Positions 47,235 to 56,455 of a stretch of DNA of 64,000 nt are shown here, piece after piece. Position numbers and translations under genes: made by a program. Source of the DNA: Gemmatimonadota bacterium (lineage in GTDB: Bacteria; Gemmatimonadota; Gemmatimonadetes; Longimicrobiales; Gaopeijiaceae); NCBI GenBank assembly GCA_030827315.1, contig JAURER010000001.1, positions 1 through 64,000 of the forward strand, written 5' to 3'. The stretch's first letter is position 1. The number at the start of each line of letters is the position of its first letter. The notes under the pieces were generated by a model. The model was given only the letters and a program-made list of their open reading frames with translations, was not told the origin of the DNA and did no database searches.

Positions 47235-49141
47235 TTCCCCGCTTCTGGCTCGCTTCCGCGCCCCGGGTGCCCTCGTGCACCGGGGCGCGGCTGCGTCCGG
47301 GAGCATTCGGGGTCCTCGTGGCCGCCATGCTCGCGTGCGCCGTCGCTCCGGCCGTCGCCCAGGAGCCGCCCGACACGGTCCAGCTCGTGGATTCGCTGCT
47401 GGTGGCCGACTCGCTGGCTGCCGACACGCTCGCGGCCGACAGCACGTCCGCCGACACGATCTTCTACAACTTCCCGGCCACGCGGGTGGGCCCGCCGTCC
47501 GGCTTCGCGACGGGCATATGGGAGTGGGATCGCCACGGCATCATGGCGTCCGGCGCCAACACGCTGGCCGAGCTCTTCCAGGAGCTCCCGGGGGTCATGA
47601 CCGTCCTCGGCGGCGACTACGGAACGCCGGCCGCGATCAGCACGGCCGGCCAGGGCGGCGCAGGCTATCGCATCATCCGTGACGGGTTCGAGGTCTACGC
47701 GCTGGACGGCGGCGTCGTGGATCTGCAGCGCGTCGGCCTGGTGGGCATCGGCCGCGTGAGGCTCGACCGTTCCATGGGGCAGATGGTGGTCCACATGTGG
47801 TCGCACGAGTACGACGACGGTCGCCCGTTCTCCGTGGTCGAGGCCGGCACCGGCGACCTCGACACCAACATGTTTCGCGGCGTCTTCACCGATCCCACCG
47901 CGCTCAGGGGGAGCCTGGGTGTGGGCATCGAGCGCCTCGACACGCGCGGGAGACGGGACCTTCAGGAGGGGGGCAACCGCACCGGTGCGTGGGCGCGCTA
48001 CCAGGTCCACGCCCGGGATCGCTTCGCTGTGGGTTTCGACTTCCGGCGGATGACGGCGCAGACCAAGGCCTCCGTGTTCACGCCGACCACCGCGCGAACC
48101 GAGCTGCTGCTGCGGGCCGGCGTGAAGCTCGCCGACGGGGTCGTCCTTCAGGCGTACGGAGCGCGTTCCACCCTTGCCCGGGAAGAAGCCACCGGGGACA
48201 ACCGGCTCGGTGGGGGGCGCGACCAGGTCGGGGCCACCCTCGCCGTCGAGCGCTCGGGCGCCTGGCTCGACGCCTCCTATCGTCGTTTCACCGGCGACCT
48301 TCCCGCGAGCCGCGTCGACGTGGCAGGAGGGTTCACCAGTGACCGGTGGGGTGGCGTGACCGGGCGTCATTCCAGCGCCACCTGGAACGAGACCGCCGTC
48401 TCCGACTACGGTGCGAGGGCGTGGTTTTCGCCGCTTCCACTCCTCACGGTGTTCGGGGCGTACGAGACGGGCACGTTCGGCAGCCGGGATGCCGCGGTGG
48501 CGGATCAGTCGGAGCCCCCGCTGTCGCCGGGCGACGGGGTCCTCCCGGGCACCGAGGCGCTCACCGAGCGGGAGACGTGGCGTCTCGGGACCGCGCTCTC
48601 GGGATGGGGGGTGACGCTGGCCGGGGCTTCGCTGTACGCCCGGTCGGACCTGGCGCTCCCCTTCGGTACGGCACTCGACTTCGGATCGCCCGCAGTTCCC
48701 GGCGTGTACCGCAACGGGTACGAAGCGATGGCGGTCCTGCCGATGCCGATGAGGGGGCTCACGCTCGAGGGTTCGTACCAGTGGTGGGATCAGGACGGGC
48801 CGTATGTTCCTGCGCAGATCTATCGGGGCTCCCTCGAGTACCACCGTGTGTTCAAGGAGACCGGGAACCTGGAGGTGTGGGCGTCCGTGGGCGTGCGCGG
48901 CCACGATCCGATGCTGACCTTCGTGGCGACGGGGTCCGACGCGGACCCGGCGGTGGGTGGGCTGGTTCGGGTCCCCTTCCATCAGAGCTGGTACGGCCGC
49001 CTCCAGGTGCGGGTCGTGACCGTGCGGCTCTGGATCGGGATGGACAACTTCGCGTTCCGGCGACAACTGCAGTACTACCCAGAGCGGCTGCTGCCGTACG
49101 GGCGGTCGTTCTTCGCCCTTCGGTGGGACCTCTGGAACTGA
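47231..49141 (+). CDS. TonB-receptor-plug-like outer-membrane protein
   Basis: Exported protein of 636 residues. The start is GTG at 47231, overlapping the pepA stop by 4 bp; an ATG at 47210 would overlap by 25. After a signal peptide (VAAMLACAVAPAVAQ) come Asp/Ser/Thr repeats (DSLLVADSLAADTLAADSTS). A plug-like domain follows: NTLAELFQELPGVMTVLGGD, GYRIIRDGFEVYALDGGVVD and LVGIGRVRLDRSMGQMVVHM. The rest is barrel-like strands ending FALRWDLWN. Plug hallmarks are weaker than in the receptor at 39852 and no TonB box was seen, so it may be a TonB-independent relative. Coupling to pepA suggests peptide use (inference). Confidence 0.75.
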   Translation: MIPRFWLASAPRVPSCTGARLRPGAFGVLVAAMLACAVAPAVAQEPPDTVQLVDSLLVADSLAADTLAADSTSADTIFYNFPATRVGPPSGFATGIWEWDRHGIMASGANTLAELFQELPGVMTVLGGDYGTPAAISTAGQGGAGYRIIRDGFEVYALDGGVVDLQRVGLVGIGRVRLDRSMGQMVVHMWSHEYDDGRPFSVVEAGTGDLDTNMFRGVFTDPTALRGSLGVGIERLDTRGRRDLQEGGNRTGAWARYQVHARDRFAVGFDFRRMTAQTKASVFTPTTARTELLLRAGVKLADGVVLQAYGARSTLAREEATGDNRLGGGRDQVGATLAVERSGAWLDASYRRFTGDLPASRVDVAGGFTSDRWGGVTGRHSSATWNETAVSDYGARAWFSPLPLLTVFGAYETGTFGSRDAAVADQSEPPLSPGDGVLPGTEALTERETWRLGTALSGWGVTLAGASLYARSDLALPFGTALDFGSPAVPGVYRNGYEAMAVLPMPMRGLTLEGSYQWWDQDGPYVPAQIYRGSLEYHRVFKETGNLEVWASVGVRGHDPMLTFVATGSDADPAVGGLVRVPFHQSWYGRLQVRVVTVRLWIGMDNFAFRRQLQYYPERLLPYGRSFFALRWDLWN

Positions 49142-49172
49142 TGCGAAACGAAGCCTCGAACGGGGTCGACAG

Positions 49173-50060
49173 ATGATTCGAAGCATGACGGGTTACGGGG
49201 ACGCCGAGCGGGAAAGCCCGGCCGGCCGCCTCCGCCTCGAGGTCAAAACGGTCAATCACCGGTTCTTCAACACGAGCATCAAGACGCCCTCCGGCTTCGA
49301 TCGCTTCGAGAAGCCGATCGCCGACGCGCTCCGGACCCAGCTGACCCGGGGGCACGTCAATGCCTTCCTCTCCATCGACCGTTCGACGGTACCGGCCCTT
49401 CCAGCGACCACCGTCGACATGGACAGGGCGAGGGCGTACCTGGCCGCATTCGACCAGCTGCGCGACGAGCTGCATCTGTCCGGGGAGGCCGACCTCGCGA
49501 TGCTGATGCGCTTCGGAGACGTCTTCCGCACGCCCGACGTCGACCGGACGGCGGGCGTCGAGCCCGAGCTCGTGGCGGAGCTGGCTGCCGAGGCCGGCTC
49601 CGCGTGCCGGGTCATGCGTGAGTCCGAAGGCGAGCGGCTGGCCGCCGACCTCACGGCGCGGCTCGACGCGATCACCGTCCTCCTCGACAGGGTGGAGGCA
49701 CGGGCGCCGGAACGGCTGCTCGAACACCGCGACCGTCTCCGGACCGCCGTCCGCGAGCTCTCCGCCCAGGTGGACGTGGACGAGGAACGGCTCGCCCGGG
49801 AGATCGCCTACGCCGCGGAGAAGTGGGACATCAACGAAGAGGTCGTGCGCTTCCGCTCGCACGTAGAGCTCTTCCGGGAAGCGCTCGGCGCCGACGGCTC
49901 CGAGCCCGTCGGCAAGCGTCTCTCCTTCCTCGCGCAGGAGATGGGCCGCGAGGCGAACACCGTCGGGTCCAAGGCCAACGACGCCGAGCTCGCGCAGGCT
50001 TCCATCTCGCTCAAGGAGGAGCTCGAGCGCATCCGCGAACAGGTGGAGAACGTGGAGTGA
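49173..50060 (+). CDS. yicC: YicC/YloC-family endoribonuclease
   Basis: RNA-cleaving protein of 295 residues. It starts with the diagnostic MIRSMTGYGDAERESPAGRL, followed by VKTVNHRFFNTSIKTPSGFD. The C-terminal DUF1732 part is clear: YAAEKWDINEEVVRFRSHVE, GKRLSFLAQEMGREANTVGS and KANDAELAQASISLKEELER. YicC proteins are RNases linked to sRNA and stationary-phase control. The gene is followed by gmk through a GTGA overlap, the arrangement common in many bacteria. Confidence 0.96.
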   Translation: MIRSMTGYGDAERESPAGRLRLEVKTVNHRFFNTSIKTPSGFDRFEKPIADALRTQLTRGHVNAFLSIDRSTVPALPATTVDMDRARAYLAAFDQLRDELHLSGEADLAMLMRFGDVFRTPDVDRTAGVEPELVAELAAEAGSACRVMRESEGERLAADLTARLDAITVLLDRVEARAPERLLEHRDRLRTAVRELSAQVDVDEERLAREIAYAAEKWDINEEVVRFRSHVELFREALGADGSEPVGKRLSFLAQEMGREANTVGSKANDAELAQASISLKEELERIREQVENVE

Positions 50061-50749
50061 CCGTCTCCGACCTCAAGCGTGGGGCAGGGCCCCGGGGTGC
50101 GGCGCCGGTGGTGCTCGCAGCCACCAGCGGCACGGGAAAGACGACCCTGGCGCATCGTCTCGTCGACGACTCGGACCGGTACGTCTTCTCCGTCTCGGCC
50201 ACGACACGGCTCCCCCGGCCGGGGGAACGGGACGGCGTCGACTATCACTTCCTCACCCAGGACGAGTTCGAACGCCGTGTCGAACGGGGAGCGTTCGCGG
50301 AGTGGGCGCGCGTGCACGACCGGCTCTACGGAACCCCCCGATCCGAGCTGGACGCCGCTTCGGCTCGCGGGGAGCACGTGGTGCTCGACATCGACGTCCA
50401 GGGGGCCCGTCAGATCCGCGCGTCGGTACCGGGAGCGTGCCTGATCTTCGTGCTTCCGCCGTCCGTCGATATAATGATGGCCCGCCTCACCGGGCGGGGG
50501 ACGGAGGAGCCGGCCGCCATCGCCAGACGGCTGCGCTCGGCCCTGGTCGAGCTTCAGGCGGTGCCGGAGTTCGACTACGTTGTCGTGAACGATGATCTCG
50601 AGGAGTGCCTCGAAGAGATCCGGGGGATCGTCGAGATGGGTGTCGCGCCGGCGGCCCCCGCGCAGGACGCCGAGGCCTTCCGGAACGAGATCACCCGGAT
50701 TCTCGACGAGGACTACGACCCACAAGTGCAGCAGCAAGAACGAGAATAG
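50057..50749 (+). CDS. gmk: Guanylate kinase
   Basis: Phosphorylates GMP to GDP; 230 residues from the GTG at 50057, which overlaps the yicC stop by 4 bp. The P-loop reads AATSGTGKTTL rather than the usual GPSGxGKxT. GMP-binding motifs are SVSATTRLPRPGERDGVDYH and HFLTQDEFERRVERGAFAEW, then VVLDIDVQGARQIR and LRSALVELQAVPEFDYVVVN. A 25-residue acidic C-terminal extension (AQDAEAFRNEITRILDEDYD) is longer than in most. rpoZ follows 9 bases later. Confidence 0.96.
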   Translation: MTVSDLKRGAGPRGAAPVVLAATSGTGKTTLAHRLVDDSDRYVFSVSATTRLPRPGERDGVDYHFLTQDEFERRVERGAFAEWARVHDRLYGTPRSELDAASARGEHVVLDIDVQGARQIRASVPGACLIFVLPPSVDIMMARLTGRGTEEPAAIARRLRSALVELQAVPEFDYVVVNDDLEECLEEIRGIVEMGVAPAAPAQDAEAFRNEITRILDEDYDPQVQQQERE

Positions 50750-50758
50750 GACACACCC

Positions 50759-50974
50759 ATGCGAGTCTTCACCCCGAACGAGGTCGCCGAGGGCACCGAG
50801 AGCAAGTATCTCGGCGTGCTGGTGGCCGCGAAGTACACGCGCGAACTCAACGCTCTTCCCCGCGAGGCCATGCCGATTGGCGAGGACAAGAAGCTGACGA
50901 CCCGCGCGCTCGAAGCCCTGACCTCGGGGCAGATCGAGTTTCGCCTGGTCAAGCGCCGGCGTCGCGAAGAGTAG
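50759..50974 (+). CDS. rpoZ: RNA polymerase omega subunit
   Basis: Small RNA polymerase subunit of 71 residues that helps fold and hold the beta-prime subunit. It is read as MRVFTPNEVAEGTESKYLGV, then AAKYTRELNALPREAMPIGE, ending LEALTSGQIEFRLVKRRRREE. The KYLGVLVAAKYTRELN segment corresponds to the omega core (normally RFxLVxxAAxRAREL) and the ALEALTSGQIE helix is typical. Position between gmk and coaBC is the conserved order. Confidence 0.92.
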   Translation: MRVFTPNEVAEGTESKYLGVLVAAKYTRELNALPREAMPIGEDKKLTTRALEALTSGQIEFRLVKRRRREE

Positions 50975-50992
50975 CAGACCGCGAGAGCCCCG

Positions 50993-52255
50993 GTGACCGG
51001 CCAGCCACTCGCTCCGCGCCGCCCGTGGGCGGGCAGGCGGGTCGTGCTGGGCGTCACCGGAGGAATCGCCGCCTACAAGTCCATCCAAGTCGCCCGTGAC
51101 CTCACCCGGCTCGGCGCCGAGGTGGACGTCGTCCTCACGCACTCGGCGCAGAAGTTCGTCGCTCCCCTCAGCTTCGAAGGGGTCACGGGGCGCCGCGCGC
51201 TGACCGATCTCTTTTCCGCGGAAGGCGCCGCGCTGCACGTTCGTCTCGGTCGGGATGCCGACGTCGTGTGCGTCGCGCCGGCCACGGCCGACTTCCTCGC
51301 TCGGGCTGCCCAGGGGCGCGCCGACGACCTGCTGTGCACCACGCTTCTGGCGACACGTGCGCCGGTCGTGATCTGCCCCGCCATGAACGACCGTATGTTC
51401 GCCCACCCCCAGGTTCAGGAGAACCTCGTCCACCTGCGGGACCGGCTCGGCTACCACGTCGCGGGTCCGGTCGAGGGGGCGCTCGCCGTCGGGGAAGGGG
51501 AGGGTCCGGGCAGGATGCTCGAGCCCTGGCAGATCGAGGAGGCCGTGGGAAGGGCGCTGGGCCGTTCGCCGAACCTCGACGGGCGTCGGGTGCTCGTCAC
51601 CGCCGGCCCCACGCAGGAGCCCATCGACCCCGTGCGCTACGTCGGCAACCGCTCGTCCGGGCGCATGGGATACGCCATCGCGCAGGCCGCCTGGCGACGC
51701 GGCGCCCTCGTGACGCTCGTAACCGGGCCGTCGGAGCTCGACCACCCGTACGGCACGGACGTGATCCCGGTCGAAACCGCAGTCGAGATGCATGAGGCCG
51801 TCTCGGGGCTCATCGGCACCGCCGAAGTCTCCGTCTTCGCGGCGGCCGTCGCCGACTTCCGTCCAGTCGGTCCGCGGGCGCAGAAGATCAAGCGCGAATC
51901 CGAAGGCGCGGCGATGTCGGTCGAGATGGAAGCGAACCCGGACGTGGCTCTCGACACCGTGCCGGCCCGTCGGCCCGGCAGCATCGCGGTCGGGTTCGCG
52001 CTCGAGACGGGCGATCTGGTCGAGAACGCACGGGGCAAGCTCGTGCGAAAGCGCTTCGACCTCCTCGTGGCCAACGACGCCAACGAGGAAGGCGCGGGTT
52101 TCGGCGTCGCCACCAACCGGGTGACGCTCCTGGGGGCGGAGGGGTCGGTCGAGGCGCTCCCCCTGCTCGGCAAGGACGAAGTGGCCGAGGAGATCCTCGA
52201 TCGCGTGGAGCGGCTGCTACACCCCGTCGTCGAGACTGCCGGAGGCGAAGCGTGA
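50993..52255 (+). CDS. coaBC: Bifunctional phosphopantothenoylcysteine decarboxylase/synthase
   Basis: Two steps of coenzyme A synthesis in one protein of 420 residues. The N-terminal flavoprotein decarboxylase (about 15-190) has VVLGVTGGIAAYKSIQVARD, the catalytic HSAQKF histidine, and VICPAMNDRMFAHPQVQENL. The C-terminal synthase has RVLVTAGPTQEPIDPVRYVG followed by NRSSGRMGYAIAQAA, and later KIKRESEGAAMSVEMEANPD, IAVGFALETGDLVENARGKL and DLLVANDANEEGAGFGVATN. The start is GTG at 50993, 18 bases after rpoZ. The UDG gene overlaps its stop by GTGA. Confidence 0.96.
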   Translation: MTGQPLAPRRPWAGRRVVLGVTGGIAAYKSIQVARDLTRLGAEVDVVLTHSAQKFVAPLSFEGVTGRRALTDLFSAEGAALHVRLGRDADVVCVAPATADFLARAAQGRADDLLCTTLLATRAPVVICPAMNDRMFAHPQVQENLVHLRDRLGYHVAGPVEGALAVGEGEGPGRMLEPWQIEEAVGRALGRSPNLDGRRVLVTAGPTQEPIDPVRYVGNRSSGRMGYAIAQAAWRRGALVTLVTGPSELDHPYGTDVIPVETAVEMHEAVSGLIGTAEVSVFAAAVADFRPVGPRAQKIKRESEGAAMSVEMEANPDVALDTVPARRPGSIAVGFALETGDLVENARGKLVRKRFDLLVANDANEEGAGFGVATNRVTLLGAEGSVEALPLLGKDEVAEEILDRVERLLHPVVETAGGEA

Positions 52256-53058
52256 GTCCCGACGGCGGAGAGGAGGCCGGCGGGGCCATGTCCCGGGAGG
52301 AAGCCGCCCGGCTGCTCCGGCAGCGTCTCGAGATGGGCGCGACCGAGGTCTTTCTCGACGGGATGACGCGTGCCGAGGCCCTGTCGATGCTGACGAGGGC
52401 GCCGCGCCGCGCCACCGTCCCGCCTCCCGCCGTCTCCGCGACGCCGGTGGCCGCACGTCCAGCGACGAGTTCCGCCTCGGCACCGGCGCTTCCCGAGGAG
52501 TACGACGATCTCCGCGCGATGGCCATGGCGTGCACGCGCTGCCGGCTCGCCGAGGGACGCACCCAGGTCGTCTTTTCGGACGGGCCGTCGCAGGCCCGTC
52601 TCATGGTGGTGGGCGAGGCCCCAGGGGCCAACGAGGACGAGACCGGGCTTCCCTTCGTCGGGGCCGCGGGCAAGTACCTCGACCTTCTGCTCGCCACCGT
52701 GGGGCTGAGCCGTGCCGAGTCCGTGTACATCGCCAATGTGCTCAAGTGTCGCCCGCCCGGGAACCGAAATCCGCTGCCCGACGAGATCGAGGCGTGCTCG
52801 CCTTTCCTGCGCAGGCAGATCGACCTGGTGCGTCCGGAGGCGCTGCTGGCCGTCGGTTCCTTCGCCGGCCAGCTGCTCACGGGGCGGGAGCGGGTCTCCC
52901 TGGGTGATCTTCGGGGCACCGTCCACAGCTATCACGGGGTACCCCTCGTCGTCACCTATCATCCCGCGGCGCTCCTGCGCAACCCGAACTGGACCCGGGC
53001 GTTCTGGAGCGATCTGCAGCTGCTCCGGGGTGTGATGGACGGCGCCGGCGGCGCCTAG
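52252..53058 (+). CDS. Family 4 uracil-DNA glycosylase
   Basis: Removes uracil from DNA; 268 residues, GTG start overlapping coaBC by 4 bp. Four cysteines for the 4Fe-4S cluster of family 4/5 enzymes are visible: two in MACTRCRLAEGR, one in NVLKCRPPGNR and one in EIEACSPFL. The active-site motif is GEAPGANEDETGLPFVGAAG and the second motif is VTYHPAALLRNP. The N-terminal 80 residues are a Pro/Ala-rich linker after a helical piece (EEAARLLRQRLEMGATEVFL), longer than in minimal homologues. Confidence 0.95.
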   Translation: MSPDGGEEAGGAMSREEAARLLRQRLEMGATEVFLDGMTRAEALSMLTRAPRRATVPPPAVSATPVAARPATSSASAPALPEEYDDLRAMAMACTRCRLAEGRTQVVFSDGPSQARLMVVGEAPGANEDETGLPFVGAAGKYLDLLLATVGLSRAESVYIANVLKCRPPGNRNPLPDEIEACSPFLRRQIDLVRPEALLAVGSFAGQLLTGRERVSLGDLRGTVHSYHGVPLVVTYHPAALLRNPNWTRAFWSDLQLLRGVMDGAGGA

Positions 53059-53171
53059 GCCGTCCGCGGTCCCGCCCGCGCGCGGCGGCGTCGGCGGTCG
53101 GAGTGACGCGGGGGTACGGACGCGCTAGAATTCCCACCCCCTCGCGTGCCCCCACCCGTTTCCGAGGCCCG

Positions 53172-54590
53172 ATGCTCGACATGCCCGCCTTCCCGAGCGA
53201 TGCGTTCGACCGCACGCCGCCCTTCTCCCTGGAGGCCGAGACGGCCGTTCTAGGCGGCATGCTGATCGATCGGGCGGCGGTGGACACGACGCTCGAGATC
53301 ATCTCGGAGGGGATGTTCTACCGCGAAGGCAACCGGCGCATCTACCGTGCGATGGCCCGCCTGTTCGAGCGCGGAGACGTGATCGACCCGATCCTCGTCG
53401 CGGAAGAGCTCAAGAACACGGGCGAACTGGATGCCGCGGGCGGACTGGACTACCTCGCGCAGCTCGTCGACGCGGTGCCGACCGCGGCCAACATCGAGTA
53501 CCACGCGAAGATCGTGAAGGACAAGGCGCTCCTGCGCCGCCTCATCGAGCAGGCTTCCAACATCATCCGGGACGCCTATGAACAGGGCGAGCGGAGCGTC
53601 GACGAGCTCCTCGACCATGCGGAGGCGCGGATCTTCCAGGTCGCGGAGAGCCAGAAGCGCGGTGGCTTCATCTGGATCAAGGACATTCTCTGGGAGACGT
53701 TCGAGCGCATCGAACGGCTCCAGGAGGCGGGCTCCGCCATCACCGGCGTTCCCACGGGCTTCACCGACCTCGACCGCATGACGACGGGACTCCAGGGCGG
53801 AGACCTGTGCATCATCGCCGCCCGCCCCTCCATGGGGAAGACGGCCTTCGCGCTGAACGTCGCCGCCACGGCGGCGATCTGGAATCAGCGACCGGTGGCG
53901 ATCTTTTCGCTCGAGATGTCGTCGTCCCAGCTGGTGCAGCGGCTTCTCTGTGCGGAGGGTCGCGTGGACGCCCAGCGTCTTCGCGCGGGCAAGCTCTCCC
54001 GCGAGGAGCACGACCGGCTGGGCGCGGCCGCAGGACACCTCAACACCGCCCCCATCTGGATCGACGACCAGCCGGGCAGCAACGTGCTCGAAGTCCGGGC
54101 CAAGGCGCGCCGGATCCAGTCCGAGCTCCGCTCGAACGGGAGCGACCTCGGCATGGTCGTCATCGACTACATGCAGCTGATGTCCGGGACGGGCTCGTCG
54201 GAGTCGCGCGTGCAGGAGGTCAGCCAGATCTCGCGCGGCCTGAAGGCGCTCGCCCGCGAGCTGGAGGTTCCCCTCGTCGCCCTGTCGCAGCTGAGCCGCG
54301 GACCGGAAAGCCGCACCGACAAGCGTCCCATGCTCTCTGATCTCCGCGAGTCCGGTTCGATCGAGCAGGATGCCGATGTCGTCATGTTCCTGTTCCGCCC
54401 GGAGTACTACGCTCCGGCGGAGGATCGCGGGGAACTCGAGGGTAAGGCGGAACTGATCGTGGCGAAGCAGCGAAACGGACCGACGGGCGTCGTGCCCCTG
54501 TACTTCCAGAAGGCGTACACCCGCTTCGATTCCGTGCTCGCGGGAGGCCCGGGGTCGGGGCAGGGGAAGGGCGGCGGATTCGGTCCGTGA
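53172..54590 (+). CDS. dnaB: Replicative DNA helicase DnaB
   Basis: Hexameric helicase at the replication fork, 472 residues from ATG 53172. N-terminal domain: PPFSLEAETAVLGGMLIDRA and LDYLAQLVDAVPTAANIEYH. Linker, then the RecA-like ATPase with TGLQGGDLCIIAARPSMGKT (Walker A), FSLEMSSSQLVQRLLCAEGR, GMVVIDYMQLM (Walker B) and RESGSIEQDADVVMFLFRPE (arginine-finger region). A longer frame to 53103 adds only a basic stretch without features. Its stop overlaps ispD by GTGA. No intein was seen. Confidence 0.97.
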   Translation: MLDMPAFPSDAFDRTPPFSLEAETAVLGGMLIDRAAVDTTLEIISEGMFYREGNRRIYRAMARLFERGDVIDPILVAEELKNTGELDAAGGLDYLAQLVDAVPTAANIEYHAKIVKDKALLRRLIEQASNIIRDAYEQGERSVDELLDHAEARIFQVAESQKRGGFIWIKDILWETFERIERLQEAGSAITGVPTGFTDLDRMTTGLQGGDLCIIAARPSMGKTAFALNVAATAAIWNQRPVAIFSLEMSSSQLVQRLLCAEGRVDAQRLRAGKLSREEHDRLGAAAGHLNTAPIWIDDQPGSNVLEVRAKARRIQSELRSNGSDLGMVVIDYMQLMSGTGSSESRVQEVSQISRGLKALARELEVPLVALSQLSRGPESRTDKRPMLSDLRESGSIEQDADVVMFLFRPEYYAPAEDRGELEGKAELIVAKQRNGPTGVVPLYFQKAYTRFDSVLAGGPGSGQGKGGGFGP

Positions 54591-55315
54591 GGGCGACCGT
54601 GGGTCGGATCCTCGAACCGCCCGGCGACGTCCGTGTCGGCGTTGTGATCCCCGCGGCCGGCAGCGGCCGGCGGATGGGTGGGGTGCGCAAGCCCTTCCTC
54701 GAACTGTCCGGCGAGCCGTTGCTTGGGCACGCCCTGCGACCGTTCCTGGCCGACCCTCGCGTGGTGTGCGTCGCCGTCGCCCTCGGGGCCGACGACGCGG
54801 CCGCGCCACCCGCGTGGCTCCTGTCCCTCGACGCCCGCGTTCGCGTCGTCGAGGGTGGCGCGACCCGCGGGGAGTCCGTCGCACGCGGCCTCGCGGCGCT
54901 GCCCGAGGACGTCACCGTCATCGCGGTTCACGACGCGGCCAGGCCGCTCGTGACCGAGGAGACCGTGTCGGCCTGCATCGAAGCCGCGGCCCGCGGGGAG
55001 GGTGCAGTGGCCGGCTGTCCGGCCGTCGATACGATGAAGCAGGTCGATGCAGAACGTCGCATCACGGGCACGCCCGACCGCTCCGCACTGTGGCACGCGC
55101 ACACGCCGCAGGTCTTCCCCGCGGGCGTTCTGCGCGAGGCCTACGCGCGCGGTGCCCGCGACGCCACCGACGACGCCGCCCTCGTGGAGTCGACCGGTAC
55201 GCCGGTACGGATGGTCGACGACGGCGGAAGCAACCTCAAGGTGACCCGGGCCGCCGACGTCGAGGTGGCCGAGGCGATCCTGCGGGCTCGCGCGGCCGGG
55301 GATACGCGCGGGTGA
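54587..55315 (+). CDS. ispD: 2-C-methyl-D-erythritol 4-phosphate cytidylyltransferase
   Basis: Third enzyme of the MEP isoprenoid pathway, transfers CMP from CTP to methylerythritol phosphate. 242 residues from GTG 54587. CTP-binding loop VVIPAAGSGRRMGGVRKPFL, then VVEGGATRGESVARGLAALP, VHDAARPLVTEETVSACIEA and the C-terminal THTPQVFPAGVLREAYARGA. The first 15 residues precede the usual start of the fold. GTGA overlaps join it to dnaB before and the Sua5-type gene after. Confidence 0.94.
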   Translation: MRATVGRILEPPGDVRVGVVIPAAGSGRRMGGVRKPFLELSGEPLLGHALRPFLADPRVVCVAVALGADDAAAPPAWLLSLDARVRVVEGGATRGESVARGLAALPEDVTVIAVHDAARPLVTEETVSACIEAAARGEGAVAGCPAVDTMKQVDAERRITGTPDRSALWHAHTPQVFPAGVLREAYARGARDATDDAALVESTGTPVRMVDDGGSNLKVTRAADVEVAEAILRARAAGDTRG

Positions 55316-55974
55316 GCGCCCGGCCCAGGACCCTCGACCTTCGCGCGGACCCCGGGGCGGACCTCTCCGTGGTGGTGCGGCACCTCCGGGAGGGCGGTGC
55401 CGTGGCCTATCCCACCGAGACCGTGTACGGGCTCGGTGGCGCCTGCACCGATGCGGGGGTGACGGCCGTTCGGGAGGTGAAGGGACGGTCGGCCGACAAG
55501 CCGCTCATCGCGCTCGTCGAGTCCGAGACGGCGGTTGCCGGCCTGGTCTGGACGGAGGCCGCGAAGACGCTGGCGGAGACCTTCTGGCCCGGCTCCGTGA
55601 CGCTGGTCCTGCCCGATCCGGACCGGATCTTTCCGGCCGGTGTCCGCGATCCTCGTTCCGGCACAGTCGGCGTGCGTGTCTCACCCCACCCGGTGGCCCG
55701 CCGCCTCGTCCGGGAGCTCGGCGCGCCGCTCACTTCTACGAGCCTGAACGTGCCGGGTGAGCCCCCGGTTACATCGGGCGGTCATGCGCGCGAGATTCTC
55801 GAGCGGCTGGGTGCGCCGAAGGTGTGGCTTCTGGACTTCGGCACCCTCCCGTCGTCGGCGCCTTCCACCGTCGTCGACTGTTCACGACCTGAGCCCGTGG
55901 TGCTGCGCGAAGGGGCGGTTCCCCTTGGGCGGCTGCGGTGCGTGATCCCGGAGATCCATGCGACGACCCCCTGA
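55312..55974 (+). CDS. tsaC: Sua5/YrdC-type L-threonylcarbamoyladenylate synthase
   Basis: Makes the threonylcarbamoyl-AMP used for t6A in tRNAs decoding ANN codons. 220 residues from GTG 55312 (GTGA overlap with ispD). Family motifs: HLREGGAVAYPTETVYGLGG, VREVKGRSADKPLIALV (KxRxxxxP motif), FWPGSVTLVLPDP, GTVGVRVSPHPVARRLVREL and LGAPLTSTSLNVPGEPPVTS, then STVVDCSRPEPVVLREGAV. The length suits the short TsaC/YrdC form rather than the two-domain Sua5. The next gene overlaps its end by 17 bp. Confidence 0.93.
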   Translation: MSARPRTLDLRADPGADLSVVVRHLREGGAVAYPTETVYGLGGACTDAGVTAVREVKGRSADKPLIALVESETAVAGLVWTEAAKTLAETFWPGSVTLVLPDPDRIFPAGVRDPRSGTVGVRVSPHPVARRLVRELGAPLTSTSLNVPGEPPVTSGGHAREILERLGAPKVWLLDFGTLPSSAPSTVVDCSRPEPVVLREGAVPLGRLRCVIPEIHATTP

Positions 55975-56455
55975 AGCCGGCCCGTTCCGGGTCCTCTTCG
56001 TGTGCACGGGCAACACCTGCCGGAGTCCGATGGCCGAAGCGATCGCGCGCAGGCGCATCGAGGAGCTCGGCTGGTCGCAGGTCGAAGTCGGGTCCGCCGG
56101 CGTGGGCGCGTTCGACGGCAGCCCCGCCTCGGGCGGCGCGCTCCGGACGGCGGCGCGGAACGGACTCGATCTGTCGGCGCACGAGGCGAACCTGGTCACG
56201 CGGGAGCTCCTCGAATCCGCTCATCTCATCCTGACGATGTCCGCGTCGCACCTCGCGCGCGTCGCGGAACTCGGCGCGGGAGAGCGGGCCGCGCTCATCA
56301 CGGACTTCACGTCGCCGGGCGACGCCGACCCGGGGTGGGGTGGGGTGCCCGATCCCATCGGGGGCTCGGACGAGGAATACGGGCAGACCTTCCGGGTTCT
56401 CGAAGGGCTGGTGCGGCGGGCCCTCGAACGTCTCGAAGCGGTGGTGACCCCATGA
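55958..56455 (+). CDS. Low-molecular-weight protein-tyrosine phosphatase family
   Basis: Cysteine phosphatase of 165 residues. The P-loop is VLFVCTGNTCRSPMAEA with nucleophile Cys16 and Arg22; the acid loop is VPDPIGGSDEEYGQTF, holding the general-acid Asp. TSAHLILTMSASHL-like sequence (ESAHLILTMSASHLARVAEL) is typical. Such enzymes act on tyrosine or arginine phosphate or on sugar polymers; the target is unknown. The ATG lies 17 bp inside the Sua5-type gene and the stop overlaps aroE by ATGA; the same neighbour order with Sua5 occurs in Gram-positive bacteria. Confidence 0.94.
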   Translation: MRRPPEAGPFRVLFVCTGNTCRSPMAEAIARRRIEELGWSQVEVGSAGVGAFDGSPASGGALRTAARNGLDLSAHEANLVTRELLESAHLILTMSASHLARVAELGAGERAALITDFTSPGDADPGWGGVPDPIGGSDEEYGQTFRVLEGLVRRALERLEAVVTP

